Below, in pieces: positions 12,074-20,338 of a DNA stretch of 64,000 bases. This DNA comes from Bacillota bacterium (GTDB lineage Bacteria; Bacillota_E; JAJZYS01; JAJYTV01). The first letter of the stretch is position 1; the number at the start of each line of letters is the position of its first letter. The stretch lies in NCBI GenBank assembly GCA_021845645.1, contig JAJZVM010000006.1, positions 70,891 through 134,890 of the forward strand. The letters are read 5' to 3'. The translations under genes and the position numbers were made by a program. The notes beneath the pieces are model-generated. The model did no database searches, was not told where the DNA came from, and worked only from the letters and a program-made list of their open reading frames with translations.

Positions 12074-14092
12074 ATGCGGCCGAGGACGATCATCACGGCG
12101 TGCTGCCTGGGGGTGCTCCTCACTGGCTGCGCCGCCGGCGTGCGCGCTCGCCAGGCAGCCAAGGGACCGTCCGCGCCGATCGCGGCGAGCTTCCTCGGAC
12201 CTGCCGGCACGCCGCAGGTCACGGCCGTGCAGTTTGCAGGTCCCGAGGACGGCTGGTTCGGCATGGAGACGGTGGACGCCTACACCGGCCAGGCCATGCC
12301 CGGCAGCACGCTGCTGATGCGAACCACCGACGGTGGAGCCACCTGGACCACGGCGGCCGAGGTGCCTGGGCCGGTCCTCGCCGTCGACTTCCTCTCGGCG
12401 GCGCATGGCTTCGTGCTGGTGCGAAGTCGGGGCGAGCTCAACCTCCTCGCCACGGGCGACGGCGGCGCTACCCTCACCGCGGTCGGGGAGCCTGCCGGCT
12501 ACGCAGGTCCGGCAGCGCTCCGCTTCACGTCGCCGTCGCGCGGCTTCCTCGTCAGCGGCGGCGATCTGGACGTGACCACAGATGGCGGCAGGACCTGGCA
12601 GACGACGCGGATGGTCCTGCCGCCCGTCGCGAGCGGGGGGCCTGGCGGCCCGCAGGCCGCGCCCTGCTTCCTCGACCCGCAAAAGGGCTTCCTGGCGGAG
12701 AACGGTGCCGTCTACCGGACATCGGACGGCGGACGCTCATGGCAGGCGGTCTATCGTCTGCCGCCCGGCCTCAGGGCTTGGGGCGGAAATCTCGCCGGTG
12801 GACCGATCGCGTTCGCCACGCCGGACCTCGCCTACGCCGCCCTCAACATCCCGAACTGCTGGGCCGGCGGCTGCCCCGACGTGATCCTGCGCAGCGGGGA
12901 CGGCGGCGCGACTTGGCAGCCGGTCTCGTACGGGATGCAGGGGACCCTTCCGGACCTCGCCGCGCCGCCGAGCGGCCCGCCCGGCGGGGTCAGCGCGCTC
13001 GTGGCCTGGGGGCACGATGGTGTCGCGGCGACGACGATGCTCGGCGTCTCGGTCAGCCGCGACGCGGGCGTCGCGTGGTCGCCGGCCACATCGCAGGAGA
13101 TCACCATGCCGGGGACCTACAGCGTGCTCGCCGCTGCACCAGGCGGCGGGGCGTTCGCGGCGGGCAGCGCCTTCCTCGTGCGCGTCCCCGCGGGCGGCGG
13201 CCTTAGAGCCCTTTGGCCGCCGCCATTGCCGACGGCGCAGATCGACTTCCTCGGGCCGCGGGACGGCTTCGGCCTCGAGATCCAACCCGAGCTCCAGGCG
13301 CTCCGCACGAGTGACGGCGGTCGCACCTGGCGGCCGATGGCGCCGCCGGACCTGCCGAACGGCGCAGGCGTGCTCACCGGCCTGTCCTTCGCCGATGGTC
13401 GGCACGGCTGGGCCATCTTCCAGTACGGCGCCGACAGGGAGGTCTACCAGACGACCGACGCCGGCAGGCACTGGCGGGTGCTGCCGGTGAACCTCGTCCT
13501 GTTCGGCCAGCTGTTCGCCGGCGGCCGCGGCTTCATGCTCACGAGCCGCCAAGGTGCTCCCGAACTTCTGGCGGCGTCGCAGAGCGGTCGCCGCTTCCGC
13601 GTGCGACGTTTGCCAAGGGCCTTCCGGGAGGGCGGCCTGCTCTCCTTCGCCTCGCCCAAGGTCGGCTTCGCCGCGATGGGCACCGCGCTCTGGCAGACCG
13701 CGAACGGTGGCCGCAGCTGGCGGCCCGTACGCTTGCCCCAGGCGCTGACGCCGCCCGACCGCATCGCCGGACTGTCCGCGGACCGCCGGGGCGACCTCTG
13801 GATGACCGTGATCCTGGCGGGAGAGCGCACGCCGGAGATCCTCGACATCCGGCAGCAGTCGGGTGCCTGGCGGCAGATCAGGCTGCCCCAGGCGGTCAGC
13901 GAATCCTCCTACAGTCAGTCGCTCGACGCGGTCTCGCCGCAGGACGCCTGGCTCCTGACGCTGGCAGGCATCTTCCACACGCAGGACGGCGGACGGGTCT
14001 GGCGCAACGTCAGCTGGGCGAAAGAGGCCAGGCACCATGCGCGATCGGTCACTGCGGCACGCGGCTCGGGCGGTCAGCGCCTCGGCAGGTAG
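12074..14092 (+). CDS. YCF48/BNR-repeat beta-propeller lipoprotein
   Basis: Predicted surface lipoprotein of 672 residues. The lipobox is LLTGC with C19. The body carries repeated Asp-box-like units (TDGGATWT, TDGGRTWQ, SDGGRSWQA, GDGGATWQP, SDGGRTWRP, TDAGRHWRV, ANGGRSWRP, QDGGRVWRN), the pattern of YCF48/photosystem-assembly-like and sialidase-fold beta-propellers. The propeller fold is supported; a ligand is not. Start ATG 12074 is chosen because AGGAGG at 12061-12066 lies 7 nt upstream; a GTG at 12035 would put the signal peptide internally. The 3' end overlaps the convergent deacetylase gene by 19 nt. Confidence 0.75.
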   Translation: MRPRTIITACCLGVLLTGCAAGVRARQAAKGPSAPIAASFLGPAGTPQVTAVQFAGPEDGWFGMETVDAYTGQAMPGSTLLMRTTDGGATWTTAAEVPGPVLAVDFLSAAHGFVLVRSRGELNLLATGDGGATLTAVGEPAGYAGPAALRFTSPSRGFLVSGGDLDVTTDGGRTWQTTRMVLPPVASGGPGGPQAAPCFLDPQKGFLAENGAVYRTSDGGRSWQAVYRLPPGLRAWGGNLAGGPIAFATPDLAYAALNIPNCWAGGCPDVILRSGDGGATWQPVSYGMQGTLPDLAAPPSGPPGGVSALVAWGHDGVAATTMLGVSVSRDAGVAWSPATSQEITMPGTYSVLAAAPGGGAFAAGSAFLVRVPAGGGLRALWPPPLPTAQIDFLGPRDGFGLEIQPELQALRTSDGGRTWRPMAPPDLPNGAGVLTGLSFADGRHGWAIFQYGADREVYQTTDAGRHWRVLPVNLVLFGQLFAGGRGFMLTSRQGAPELLAASQSGRRFRVRRLPRAFREGGLLSFASPKVGFAAMGTALWQTANGGRSWRPVRLPQALTPPDRIAGLSADRRGDLWMTVILAGERTPEILDIRQQSGAWRQIRLPQAVSESSYSQSLDAVSPQDAWLLTLAGIFHTQDGGRVWRNVSWAKEARHHARSVTAARGSGGQRLGR

Positions 14093-14877
14093 CGCGACAG
14101 GATGACGCCCAGGGGGTCGCCCGTCGCGTCGACGCGGCCGATCACCACCTCGTGCGGCGCCGCGAGCTCCGGCGTCGAGTCGAACAGCAGCGGGTAGGTC
14201 TCGTGCAGCACGGCGACCGCTTCCGGGCCGTACATGCCGAACGGGAACGCGAAGGCGATCGGCTGCGGCAGGCCGATCGCCCGGAAGGTGTCCGCCTCCG
14301 CCTGGACATCGCCTGCGATCTCCTGCGCGAACTGGGCAGCCGTCTCGCCCTGCACGGGGTTCACGAGGTCCGCCGCGTAGCCGAGCTGGCCCTGACGGTA
14401 GCTGTGCATGTCGTAGGTGTGGGCGCCGATCGCCCAGAGCCCGCTCTGCCAGAGCCTCTTGACCTGTCCGGGCGTCATGTAGCCCGGCAGTCCGAGGCGG
14501 CGGCCGATGATGAAGGCGACGGCCGGCACGCGCAGGCGCTTCGTGACAGGCAGGGCGTAGCGGTAGACCGACTCGGCGCCGTCGTCGAAGGTGAGCAGCA
14601 CGGCGCGCGGCGGCAGGGCCGCGCCCGTCTCCTCGTAGGCGGCGAACGCCTGCAGCGTCACGAAGTGATAGCCGTGGTCGCGCAGCAACTTGAGGTCGCC
14701 GCTGAGTTCTTGCGGCGTCACCCAGAAGCGCCGCGCCGGTCCGATCCCGTGGTAGACGAGGACGATCGGACCCGACGCCGCGGGCAGCGGCGGACCATTG
14801 GCCGCGCCGGCGGGCGGCGCGGCGGCGAGCAGCAGGCAGAGCGAGGCCAGAACGGCGAGTGGCTGGACATGGCGCAT
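14074..14877 (-). CDS. Secreted polysaccharide deacetylase family protein
   Basis: NodB-homology (carbohydrate esterase 4) enzyme expected to remove N-acetyl groups from cell-wall or extracellular polysaccharide. Seen: a Sec signal peptide (about 1-25, ending AGAANG), the TFDDG motif (96-100, with the catalytic and metal-binding aspartates) and the second metal motif HTYDMH (H153, H158). The late motifs are weaker, so the exact substrate is open. The length of 267 residues fits a single catalytic domain. It converges with the YCF48-like gene. Confidence 0.82.
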   Translation of the reverse strand: MRHVQPLAVLASLCLLLAAAPPAGAANGPPLPAASGPIVLVYHGIGPARRFWVTPQELSGDLKLLRDHGYHFVTLQAFAAYEETGAALPPRAVLLTFDDGAESVYRYALPVTKRLRVPAVAFIIGRRLGLPGYMTPGQVKRLWQSGLWAIGAHTYDMHSYRQGQLGYAADLVNPVQGETAAQFAQEIAGDVQAEADTFRAIGLPQPIAFAFPFGMYGPEAVAVLHETYPLLFDSTPELAAPHEVVIGRVDATGDPLGVILSRYLPRR

Positions 14878-14939
14878 GGTGCCACGATATCAGCCGGGCC
14901 CGGGCCTGTCGAGTCGAGGCCGTGGCGGGGCCGCGGCCT

Positions 14940-15848
14940 CTAGATCACGACCTGGCCGTAGCTGCGGGCGATCTCCGCCCAGATCTCGGCGACCGGTCCC
15001 ACGAACGGCGTGTCGCTGCGCCGGGCGATCGCGGTGACGCGGTCCGGCAGGGAGACGTCCGTGACGTCCAGCCGCTGCAGGCGCCCTTCCGCGACGTCGG
15101 CCTGTACGGTGGAGTAGGGCAGGAACGCGAGGCCGAGGCCGGCGAGCGCCATCGAGCGCACGGCGTCGAGCGAGTCCAGCTCCATCGCCCGGTGGATCGG
15201 TCCCGCCGCCTGCTCGGCGGCGCCGTAGACCTGCGCCCAGAAGTCGCTCTCGCGGTAGTAGGCGAGCAGGGACGCTCCCTGCAGGTCGCTCGCGCGCAGA
15301 GGGCCATGGCGCCGGGAGAGCGGGTGATCCGGCGGCGCGACGAGGCAGACGGGCTCCCGCAGCATGACCTCCGCCGTCAGCTCGACGTGGTGCACCTCGA
15401 GGCGCACCAGGGCCACGTCCACCTGTCGCGCCGACAGCAGCGCCAGCACCTCGAGGGAGCGCCCCGTGCGCACCCTGAGGTCGACATTCGGGTGGGATGC
15501 GATGTAGCCGCGCAGCACGGCGGGCAGGATGTGGGTGGCCGCCGAGGTGGCGCAGCCGAGCGCGAGCGAGCCGCTGCGGCCGAGGAGATACTGGGCGATG
15601 GAGCGCCGGCCCTGGTCGATGCTCTCGAGGCCCTGGCGGGCGTAGCCGAGGAAGAGAAGTCCCGCCGGCGTCAGGTGGACGCCGCGCCCGGTGCGGGTGA
15701 ACAGCTGCGTCCCGGCCTCGCGCTCCAGGGCCGCCATGCGATGGCTCACCGTCGGCTGGGCGAGGAACAGGAGCTGCGCTGCGCGGCTGAAGCTGCCGCT
15801 CTCGGCGACGGCGCGGAAGATGCGAAGATCGGTGAGGTCCAGCGTCAT
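14940..15848 (-). CDS. LysR-family transcriptional regulator
   Basis: LysR regulator of 302 residues: an N-terminal winged HTH (LTDLRIFRAVAESGSFSRAAQLL, then QPTVSHRMAALEREAGTQLF) followed by a periplasmic-binding-protein-like effector domain. The start MTLDLTDL is chosen by homology; an upstream in-frame extension has no family resemblance. It is divergent from trmL (131-bp spacer). LysR proteins usually regulate a divergent neighbour, but trmL is an unlikely metabolic target, so the regulon is unknown. Confidence 0.88.
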   Translation of the reverse strand: MTLDLTDLRIFRAVAESGSFSRAAQLLFLAQPTVSHRMAALEREAGTQLFTRTGRGVHLTPAGLLFLGYARQGLESIDQGRRSIAQYLLGRSGSLALGCATSAATHILPAVLRGYIASHPNVDLRVRTGRSLEVLALLSARQVDVALVRLEVHHVELTAEVMLREPVCLVAPPDHPLSRRHGPLRASDLQGASLLAYYRESDFWAQVYGAAEQAAGPIHRAMELDSLDAVRSMALAGLGLAFLPYSTVQADVAEGRLQRLDVTDVSLPDRVTAIARRSDTPFVGPVAEIWAEIARSYGQVVI

Positions 15849-15902
15849 CCCTGCCTTCCAGGATCGGGCGGGTGACCTGCGCTTCGGCCCGCCGGGGTCC
15901 AA

Positions 15903-15924
15903 CTCCTGCCGCGGGCGGCAGGAG
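15903..15924. repeat. Inverted repeat between lysR and trmL
   Basis: Eight-bp arms (15903-15910 and 15917-15924) around a 6-nt GC centre lie in the divergent spacer. The element is compatible with a LysR operator or a leader hairpin; there is no U-tract. A TAGCAT -10-like box is at 15953-15958, ahead of trmL. Confidence 0.35.
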
Positions 15925-15979
15925 GGCGGGCGGGAAAGAGCCAACCCTTGGCTAGCATCGCATCAGGAGGCAGCACATC

Positions 15980-16441
15980 TTGCACATCGTGCTCGTCCAT
16001 CCCGAGATCCACCAGAACACGGGCAACATCGCGCGCACGACGGTCGCCATCGGCGCCGACCTGCACCTTGTGAAGCCGCTCGGGTTCTCGCTCGAGGACC
16101 GCTATCTGAAGCGGGCCGGCCTGGATTACTGGCCGCAGGTCCGCCTGCACGTGCACGAGACGCTCGAGGAGGTCCTGCCGTGCCCCGGGGAGTACTGGCT
16201 CTTCTCGGCGCACGGTCGCCCCTTCGCGGACGTAGGGTTCGGCCAGGACCCCTGGCTCTTCTTCGGCAGGGAGAGCCAGGGGCTCGAGCCCGAGCTCCTC
16301 GCGGCGCATCCCGGTCGCATCCTGCGCCTGCCGATGCGGCCGGGCGTGCGCTCGCTCAACGTCGGCAACGCCGTCGCGGTCGCCGCCTACGAGGTGCTGC
16401 GCCAGCACGGGTATGCCGGCCTCTCCCTCGGCGAGGGCTGA
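15980..16441 (+). CDS. trmL: tRNA (cytidine(34)-2'-O)-methyltransferase TrmL
   Basis: SPOUT-fold (trefoil knot) methyltransferase that 2'-O-methylates the wobble base of tRNA-Leu isoacceptors. Seen: the N-terminal motif HPEIHQNTGNIARTT, the central FGRESQGL motif and the C-terminal knot motif RSLNVGNAVAVAAYE. The 153-residue length matches TrmL. The TTG start is preceded by AGGAGG at 15965-15970, 9 nt upstream. The phosphoesterase GTG follows its stop by one base. Three tRNA-Leu genes occur elsewhere in the window. Confidence 0.93.
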   Translation: MHIVLVHPEIHQNTGNIARTTVAIGADLHLVKPLGFSLEDRYLKRAGLDYWPQVRLHVHETLEEVLPCPGEYWLFSAHGRPFADVGFGQDPWLFFGRESQGLEPELLAAHPGRILRLPMRPGVRSLNVGNAVAVAAYEVLRQHGYAGLSLGEG

Positions 16442-16442
16442 G

Positions 16443-16931
16443 GTGCGCATCCTCGTCACGGCCGACACGCACGGCCCACGGCACCGTCTGCCGGCCTGGC
16501 TCGTCGCTGCGGCCAGGGCGGCGGACCTCGTGCTGCACGCCGGCGACGTCTGCGACCGAAAGACGCTGCAGGGGCTCGCCGAGGCTGCCCCGACCTACGC
16601 CGTGCGCGGCAACCGCGATATGCGGCTGGCGCTTCCCGAGCGACTCGTGCTCGGCTGCGAGGGGATCTCGATCGGCATCGTGCATGGGCACATGGGACCT
16701 GGCGGGGACACGACCGAGCGCGCCCGCAGGAGTTTTCTGCCGCCTCCGGACGTGATCGTGTTCGGCCACAGCCACCGCTACCTGCTCGAGCAGCGAGGGC
16801 CGCTCTGGCTCGCGAACCCGGGCTCGCCGACGAGACCACGCGACGGCGGGCCGTCGGCAATCCTGCTCGATGTGTCGTCGGCAGCCGTCGCATGGCGGCG
16901 TATCGGCCCGGACGGACCGTCCGGCACCTAG
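16443..16931 (+). CDS. YfcE/MJ0936-type metallophosphoesterase
   Basis: Small calcineurin-like phosphodiesterase (162 residues). Metal-binding motifs are complete: DTHG near the N-terminus, GDVCD, GNRD, VHGH and GHSHRY. Members hydrolyse phosphodiesters of unknown natural identity. The GTG at 16443 is taken as start because it directly follows the trmL stop; an earlier in-frame ATG at 16413 lies inside trmL. Its stop overlaps the end of the convergent AlaX gene by 4 nt. Confidence 0.85.
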   Translation: MRILVTADTHGPRHRLPAWLVAAARAADLVLHAGDVCDRKTLQGLAEAAPTYAVRGNRDMRLALPERLVLGCEGISIGIVHGHMGPGGDTTERARRSFLPPPDVIVFGHSHRYLLEQRGPLWLANPGSPTRPRDGGPSAILLDVSSAAVAWRRIGPDGPSGT

Positions 16932-18094
16932 ATGCCGCCGAGCCGCCGGACGGCCTCCTCGAGCAGCTGGACGGCCGGCAGGGGCAACGCGCCCTGCGCC
17001 TGCACGGCGCTGCCGCCGCCGCGGCCGCCGAGGGCCGCCGTGAGTGCCTTCAAGGCGTCGCCGAGGTGCGGCCCGTCGCCGGCCGGGCGCTGCAGGACGA
17101 TGGCGCCCAGCTCGTCCTTGGTTCCGGTCAGCACCACGAGCGGCACGCCCCGCGCCGCGAGGCGCGCCGCGAGATCCCTGAGGTCGTCGGGACCGCGCTC
17201 CGGGAACGCTAGGCACACGTTCCCGCCGCTCTGCGCCAGCCGCTCGGCTTCCTGGTCGAGGAGCTGCCGGCGCTGGCGCGTCGCAAGGGTGCGCAGGCGC
17301 TCGAGCTCCCCAAGCCTGAGATCCACCGTGGCGGCCGCCTCATGCGCGCTCACGCCGAGGCGCGCGGCGATGCGCCCCAGGTCCCCCGCCCGCCGCACGT
17401 AGTCGAGGCGGGCGCGCTGCCCGGCGTAGAACTGGATGCGAAAGCCGTCGTGCACGGCCTCCGCGGCGTAGAGCTTGACGATGCCGACTTCCGCCGTCTG
17501 GCGCGGATGCGTGCCGCCGCAGGCGGAGCGGTCGAAGCCCTGCACCTCCACGATGCGGTAGGGCGGCGCCACCTGCGGCGGGCGGCGCAGGCCGAGCGCG
17601 TCGAGCTCGTCCGCCTGAGCCCAGCGCACGGTGATCGGGCGGTTCTCGCGGATGATCTCGTTGGCGCGCAGCTCCGCCTGGCGGACCTCTTCCTCCGTCG
17701 GGGGCGTGCGACCGGCGATGTCGAAGGTGGAAACCTCCTGGCCCATGTGGAACGAGATCGTGTCGCGCCCCGTCACCTCGAGGAAGGCGCCGGAGGCGAT
17801 ATGCTGGCCGGCGTGCTGTTCCATGTGGTCCTGGCGGCGCAGGGTGTCGATCTCGCCTGCCACGTCGCCCGAGACGGGACCCCCGACCAGATGCCAGACG
17901 CGGCCCAGGTCGTCGGCCTGTACGTCGGCCACCGGCACGCCGGCAAGCAGGCCGTGGTCGGAGGGCTGGCCGCCCGATTCTGGGTAGAACGCGGTGTCCT
18001 GGAGCTCGACCCAGAGCCCGCGCGCATCTTCGCGCTGGTCGATGACGCGGCTGCGGAAGGCACTGAGGTAGGAGTCGTCGTAATACAGGCGCAT
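16928..18094 (-). CDS. Alanyl-tRNA editing protein AlaX (long form, with DHHA1 domain)
   Basis: Stand-alone trans-editing enzyme related to the AlaRS editing domain, expected to deacylate Ser- or Gly-mischarged tRNA(Ala). Seen: an N-terminal glycine-rich fold (PESGGQPSDHG, about 38-48), zinc site HMEQH (90-94) plus C192-GGT-H196, then a coiled-coil stretch (about 240-290) and a C-terminal DHHA1 domain (about 310-388, with GGRGGGS). The length of 388 fits AlaX-L. It is divergent from nrdR. Confidence 0.9.
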   Translation of the reverse strand: MRLYYDDSYLSAFRSRVIDQREDARGLWVELQDTAFYPESGGQPSDHGLLAGVPVADVQADDLGRVWHLVGGPVSGDVAGEIDTLRRQDHMEQHAGQHIASGAFLEVTGRDTISFHMGQEVSTFDIAGRTPPTEEEVRQAELRANEIIRENRPITVRWAQADELDALGLRRPPQVAPPYRIVEVQGFDRSACGGTHPRQTAEVGIVKLYAAEAVHDGFRIQFYAGQRARLDYVRRAGDLGRIAARLGVSAHEAAATVDLRLGELERLRTLATRQRRQLLDQEAERLAQSGGNVCLAFPERGPDDLRDLAARLAARGVPLVVLTGTKDELGAIVLQRPAGDGPHLGDALKALTAALGGRGGGSAVQAQGALPLPAVQLLEEAVRRLGGI

Positions 18095-18178
18095 GGCGGA
18101 AGCTCCTTTGGCTTAGTCGAGGCCATCAAGACTTTGGCACGCCGGTCAAGAACACCGCTGACGGGAGGTAGGAGGGGC

Positions 18179-18637
18179 ATGCGCTGCCCCGCTTGCGGCT
18201 ACGCGGACTCGCGGGTGCTCGATTCGCGTCCGACGCAGGACGGTCTGGCCATCCGGCGTCGGCGGGAGTGTCCCAAATGCCTGCGCCGCTTCACGACGTA
18301 CGAGCGGATCGAGGAGGCGCCGCTGCTTGTGGTGAAGCAGGACGGGCGCCGCGAGGGTTTCGATCGCCAGAAGATCCTGCACGGCCTCATGACGGCCTGC
18401 GAGAAGCGTCCGGTGCCGATGGCCAAGCTCGTGGCGATCGCGGACGAGGTCGCACGCGCGGCCTACGACGAGAGCGACGGCGAGGTGCCGAGCCGCTGGA
18501 TCGGCGAACAGGTCATGCGGCGGCTGAAGGAGGTCGACGAGGTGGCGTACGTGCGCTTCGCGTCGGTCTACAGAGCGTTCGCGGACGCCGAGCGCTTCCG
18601 CGAGGAAGTCGAGCGGCTGACGAGGCGCGAGCAGTGA
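18179..18637 (+). CDS. nrdR: Transcriptional repressor NrdR
   Basis: Zinc-ribbon and ATP-cone repressor of ribonucleotide reductase genes that senses ATP/dATP. Seen: zinc cysteines C3, C6, C31 and C34, the RRRECPKC basic ribbon, and an ATP-cone from about residue 49. The length of 152 is standard. ATG 18179 follows a GGTAGGAGGGG RBS. Its stop overlaps the next GTG by 4 nt. No nrd gene lies in this window. Confidence 0.97.
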   Translation: MRCPACGYADSRVLDSRPTQDGLAIRRRRECPKCLRRFTTYERIEEAPLLVVKQDGRREGFDRQKILHGLMTACEKRPVPMAKLVAIADEVARAAYDESDGEVPSRWIGEQVMRRLKEVDEVAYVRFASVYRAFADAERFREEVERLTRREQ

Positions 18638-19269
18638 AGGCCGTCCTCTTTGACCTCGACGGCACCCTGACGGACACCCTGCCGCTCGTGATCGCCGCCG
18701 TGAACGCCGCACTCGCGCCGGTCTGGGGCGCACCGCGCGCACCTGCGGAGATCCGGCGCCTCTTCGGCCCACCGGAGGGACAGCTGATCGCCGCCCAGGC
18801 ACCGGACGATCCCCAGGCGGTCGAGCGCTTCTACCTCTACTACGGGGCCAATCACCAGCGTGCCGCGCGTGTCTATCCAGGGGTGCGCCCGATGCTCACG
18901 ACGCTTGTCGAGAGCGGCCGCCTGCTGGCGCTCGTGACGAACAAGGGACGGCGCTCGGCGATGATCACGCTCGAGGCGTTCGGGCTGCGCCGGTTCTTCC
19001 GCGCCATCGTCGACGGCGACGAGGTGTCGAGCCCCAAGCCCGATCCGGAAGGCATCCGCCTCGCGCTACGGCGCCTCGGTGTCGGCGCGGGCGACGCGGC
19101 CTACGTCGGCGACATGGCGAGCGATCTCGCCGCGGCCCGGGCGGCAGGCGTCGAGGCCTGGGCGGCGGCCTGGAGCCGTCCGGACGACGAGTACCAGGGC
19201 TGGGACTACGTCGCGCGCCTGCCGGAAGGCGTACTGCACCGACTGCTGCACGAGGGCGCCACGACCTGA
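18634..19269 (+). CDS. HAD-superfamily phosphatase (PpaX/Gph-like)
   Basis: Haloacid-dehalogenase phosphatase of the PpaX/phosphoglycolate phosphatase group. Seen: nucleophile motif FDLDGTLTD (D7, D9), motif II LVTNKG, motif III KPDPEG and motif IV GDMASDLAAA, with the alpha-helical cap between motifs I and II. The length is 211. Substrate is not resolved: pyrophosphatase (PpaX) and phosphoglycolate phosphatase share these motifs. The GTG start overlaps the nrdR stop, indicating coupled translation. Confidence 0.85.
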   Translation: MKAVLFDLDGTLTDTLPLVIAAVNAALAPVWGAPRAPAEIRRLFGPPEGQLIAAQAPDDPQAVERFYLYYGANHQRAARVYPGVRPMLTTLVESGRLLALVTNKGRRSAMITLEAFGLRRFFRAIVDGDEVSSPKPDPEGIRLALRRLGVGAGDAAYVGDMASDLAAARAAGVEAWAAAWSRPDDEYQGWDYVARLPEGVLHRLLHEGATT

Positions 19270-19294
19270 CGATGCGCCGCCGCTGTCCTATGAT
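19266..19294 (+). promoter_or_regulatory. Promoter for the 19319 glutaredoxin-like gene
   Basis: CTGACG (19266-19271), a 17-nt spacer, then TATGAT (19289-19294), about 25 nt before the ATG. It matches a sigma-70/SigA promoter at 4/6 and 5/6 positions. Confidence 0.5.
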
Positions 19295-19318
19295 GGGGAA
19301 GAAGGGGGAAGAGACCAC

Positions 19319-19798
19319 ATGCCCGAGCAGGACCATCTCACGCTCTACAACCTGCACGGCTGCCCGTACTGCGCCATCGTGCGCCTGCGCCTCGGGCAGC
19401 TTGGCCTCAGCTACAACCTGAGGGAGCAGCCCGCGAACCGGCCGGACCGCAAGGAGGTCCTGGAGGTCTCCGGCCAGCCGACCGTACCCGTGCTGGTGAT
19501 CTCGCGTCCGGGACGGCCCGACGAGGTGCTGTCGGACGAGAACGAGATCCTGCGCTACCTCGACGAGCGGTACGGGGCGCCGGCCGCCGCGGACGGGGCG
19601 GAGCCGTGGGGCGACGCGGACGCAAGGGCCCTGCGCGCCGCCGTCGAGAACCTCGAGGACCTGGGCCAGCAACTGGGGGAGTTGGCTATGGGCGCCGCGG
19701 TGGCGGGGGAGATCGACCGCGCCAACGTCCTCTCGGCCGCCGCCGGGCACGTGGCCATGGCCCGGCGTTGGGCCGGCAACCAGCTCGAGCAGCTCTAG
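19319..19798 (+). CDS. Glutaredoxin/GST N-terminal domain protein
   Basis: Cytosolic thioredoxin-fold protein of 159 residues. Residues 7-85 form a glutaredoxin/GST-N domain with a CPYC redox motif (C15, C18), cis-proline segment QPTVPVL and the glutathione-binding-like DENEILRYLDE helix. Residues 90-159 are helical and resemble a shortened GST C-terminal domain. Whether it uses glutathione, bacillithiol or another thiol is unknown. The ATG is supported by an AAGGGGGAAG RBS, and a strong hairpin follows the gene. Confidence 0.75.
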   Translation: MPEQDHLTLYNLHGCPYCAIVRLRLGQLGLSYNLREQPANRPDRKEVLEVSGQPTVPVLVISRPGRPDEVLSDENEILRYLDERYGAPAAADGAEPWGDADARALRAAVENLEDLGQQLGELAMGAAVAGEIDRANVLSAAAGHVAMARRWAGNQLEQL

Positions 19799-19804
19799 CA
19801 GGGC

Positions 19805-19839
19805 AGCGGGGGCCCGCCCAGTCGCGGCGGGCCCCCGCT
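19805..19839. terminator. Bidirectional hairpin terminator
   Basis: A perfect 14-bp GC stem (19805-19818 with 19826-19839) with a 7-nt loop sits between the convergent glutaredoxin-like and fur-family genes. No long T-run follows on either strand; the position, rather than a U-tract, supports the call. Confidence 0.65.
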
Positions 19840-19857
19840 CTCGCGGTTCGGCTGGTG

Positions 19858-20328
19858 TCACGCCCCCCGGCAAGCCTGGCATGTGCCGAAGAAGTCCAAG
19901 GCATGTCCTTCCACCTGAACCCCTGTGGCGCGCTCGACGCGCTGCTGCTGCGCCGGGGCGACGCCGCAGCCCTCCACCTCCCAGACGCGCCAGCAGCTTG
20001 TGCAGATCACGTGGTGGTGATGGCGGTCCGAGCAGAAGACGTAGTGGCCTTCGCCGGGATCGCCGTGCCGGTCCTTGATGGCGTAGACGGCGCCGACGGC
20101 GCCCAGGAGGGCGAGCGTGCGATAGACCGTCATCAGGCCGACGGCCGGGCCCGATGCGGAGAGTCGCGCGAGAAGCTCGTGCGCCGTCAGGGCACGGTCC
20201 GACGCGAGGAGTGCCTGCGCGATGCGCCTGCGCTGCGGCGTCACGGTGTGGCCCGCGCGCAGCAGCTGGTTCATCGTCCGCTCGAGAAGGGCTGTCTGAT
20301 CGCCAGCCGTACCTCCGCCTCCCGTCAC
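19858..20328 (-). CDS. Fur-family transcriptional regulator (Fur/PerR/Zur)
   Basis: Metal- or peroxide-responsive repressor of about 156 residues. Seen: winged HTH (TPQRRRIAQALL, then TVYRTLALL), the histidine-rich hinge HHHH (103-106) and two structural zinc cysteine pairs (C109/C112 and C150/C153). Sequence alone does not separate Fur, PerR and Zur. The start is uncertain: GTG 20328, 10 nt after the aldolase stop, or ATG 20274; neither has a strong RBS. It lies downstream of the class I aldolase gene on the same strand and is probably co-transcribed. Confidence 0.85.
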   Translation of the reverse strand: MTGGGGTAGDQTALLERTMNQLLRAGHTVTPQRRRIAQALLASDRALTAHELLARLSASGPAVGLMTVYRTLALLGAVGAVYAIKDRHGDPGEGHYVFCSDRHHHHVICTSCWRVWEVEGCGVAPAQQQRVERATGVQVEGHALDFFGTCQACRGA

Positions 20329-20338
20329 CGCGAGGGTC

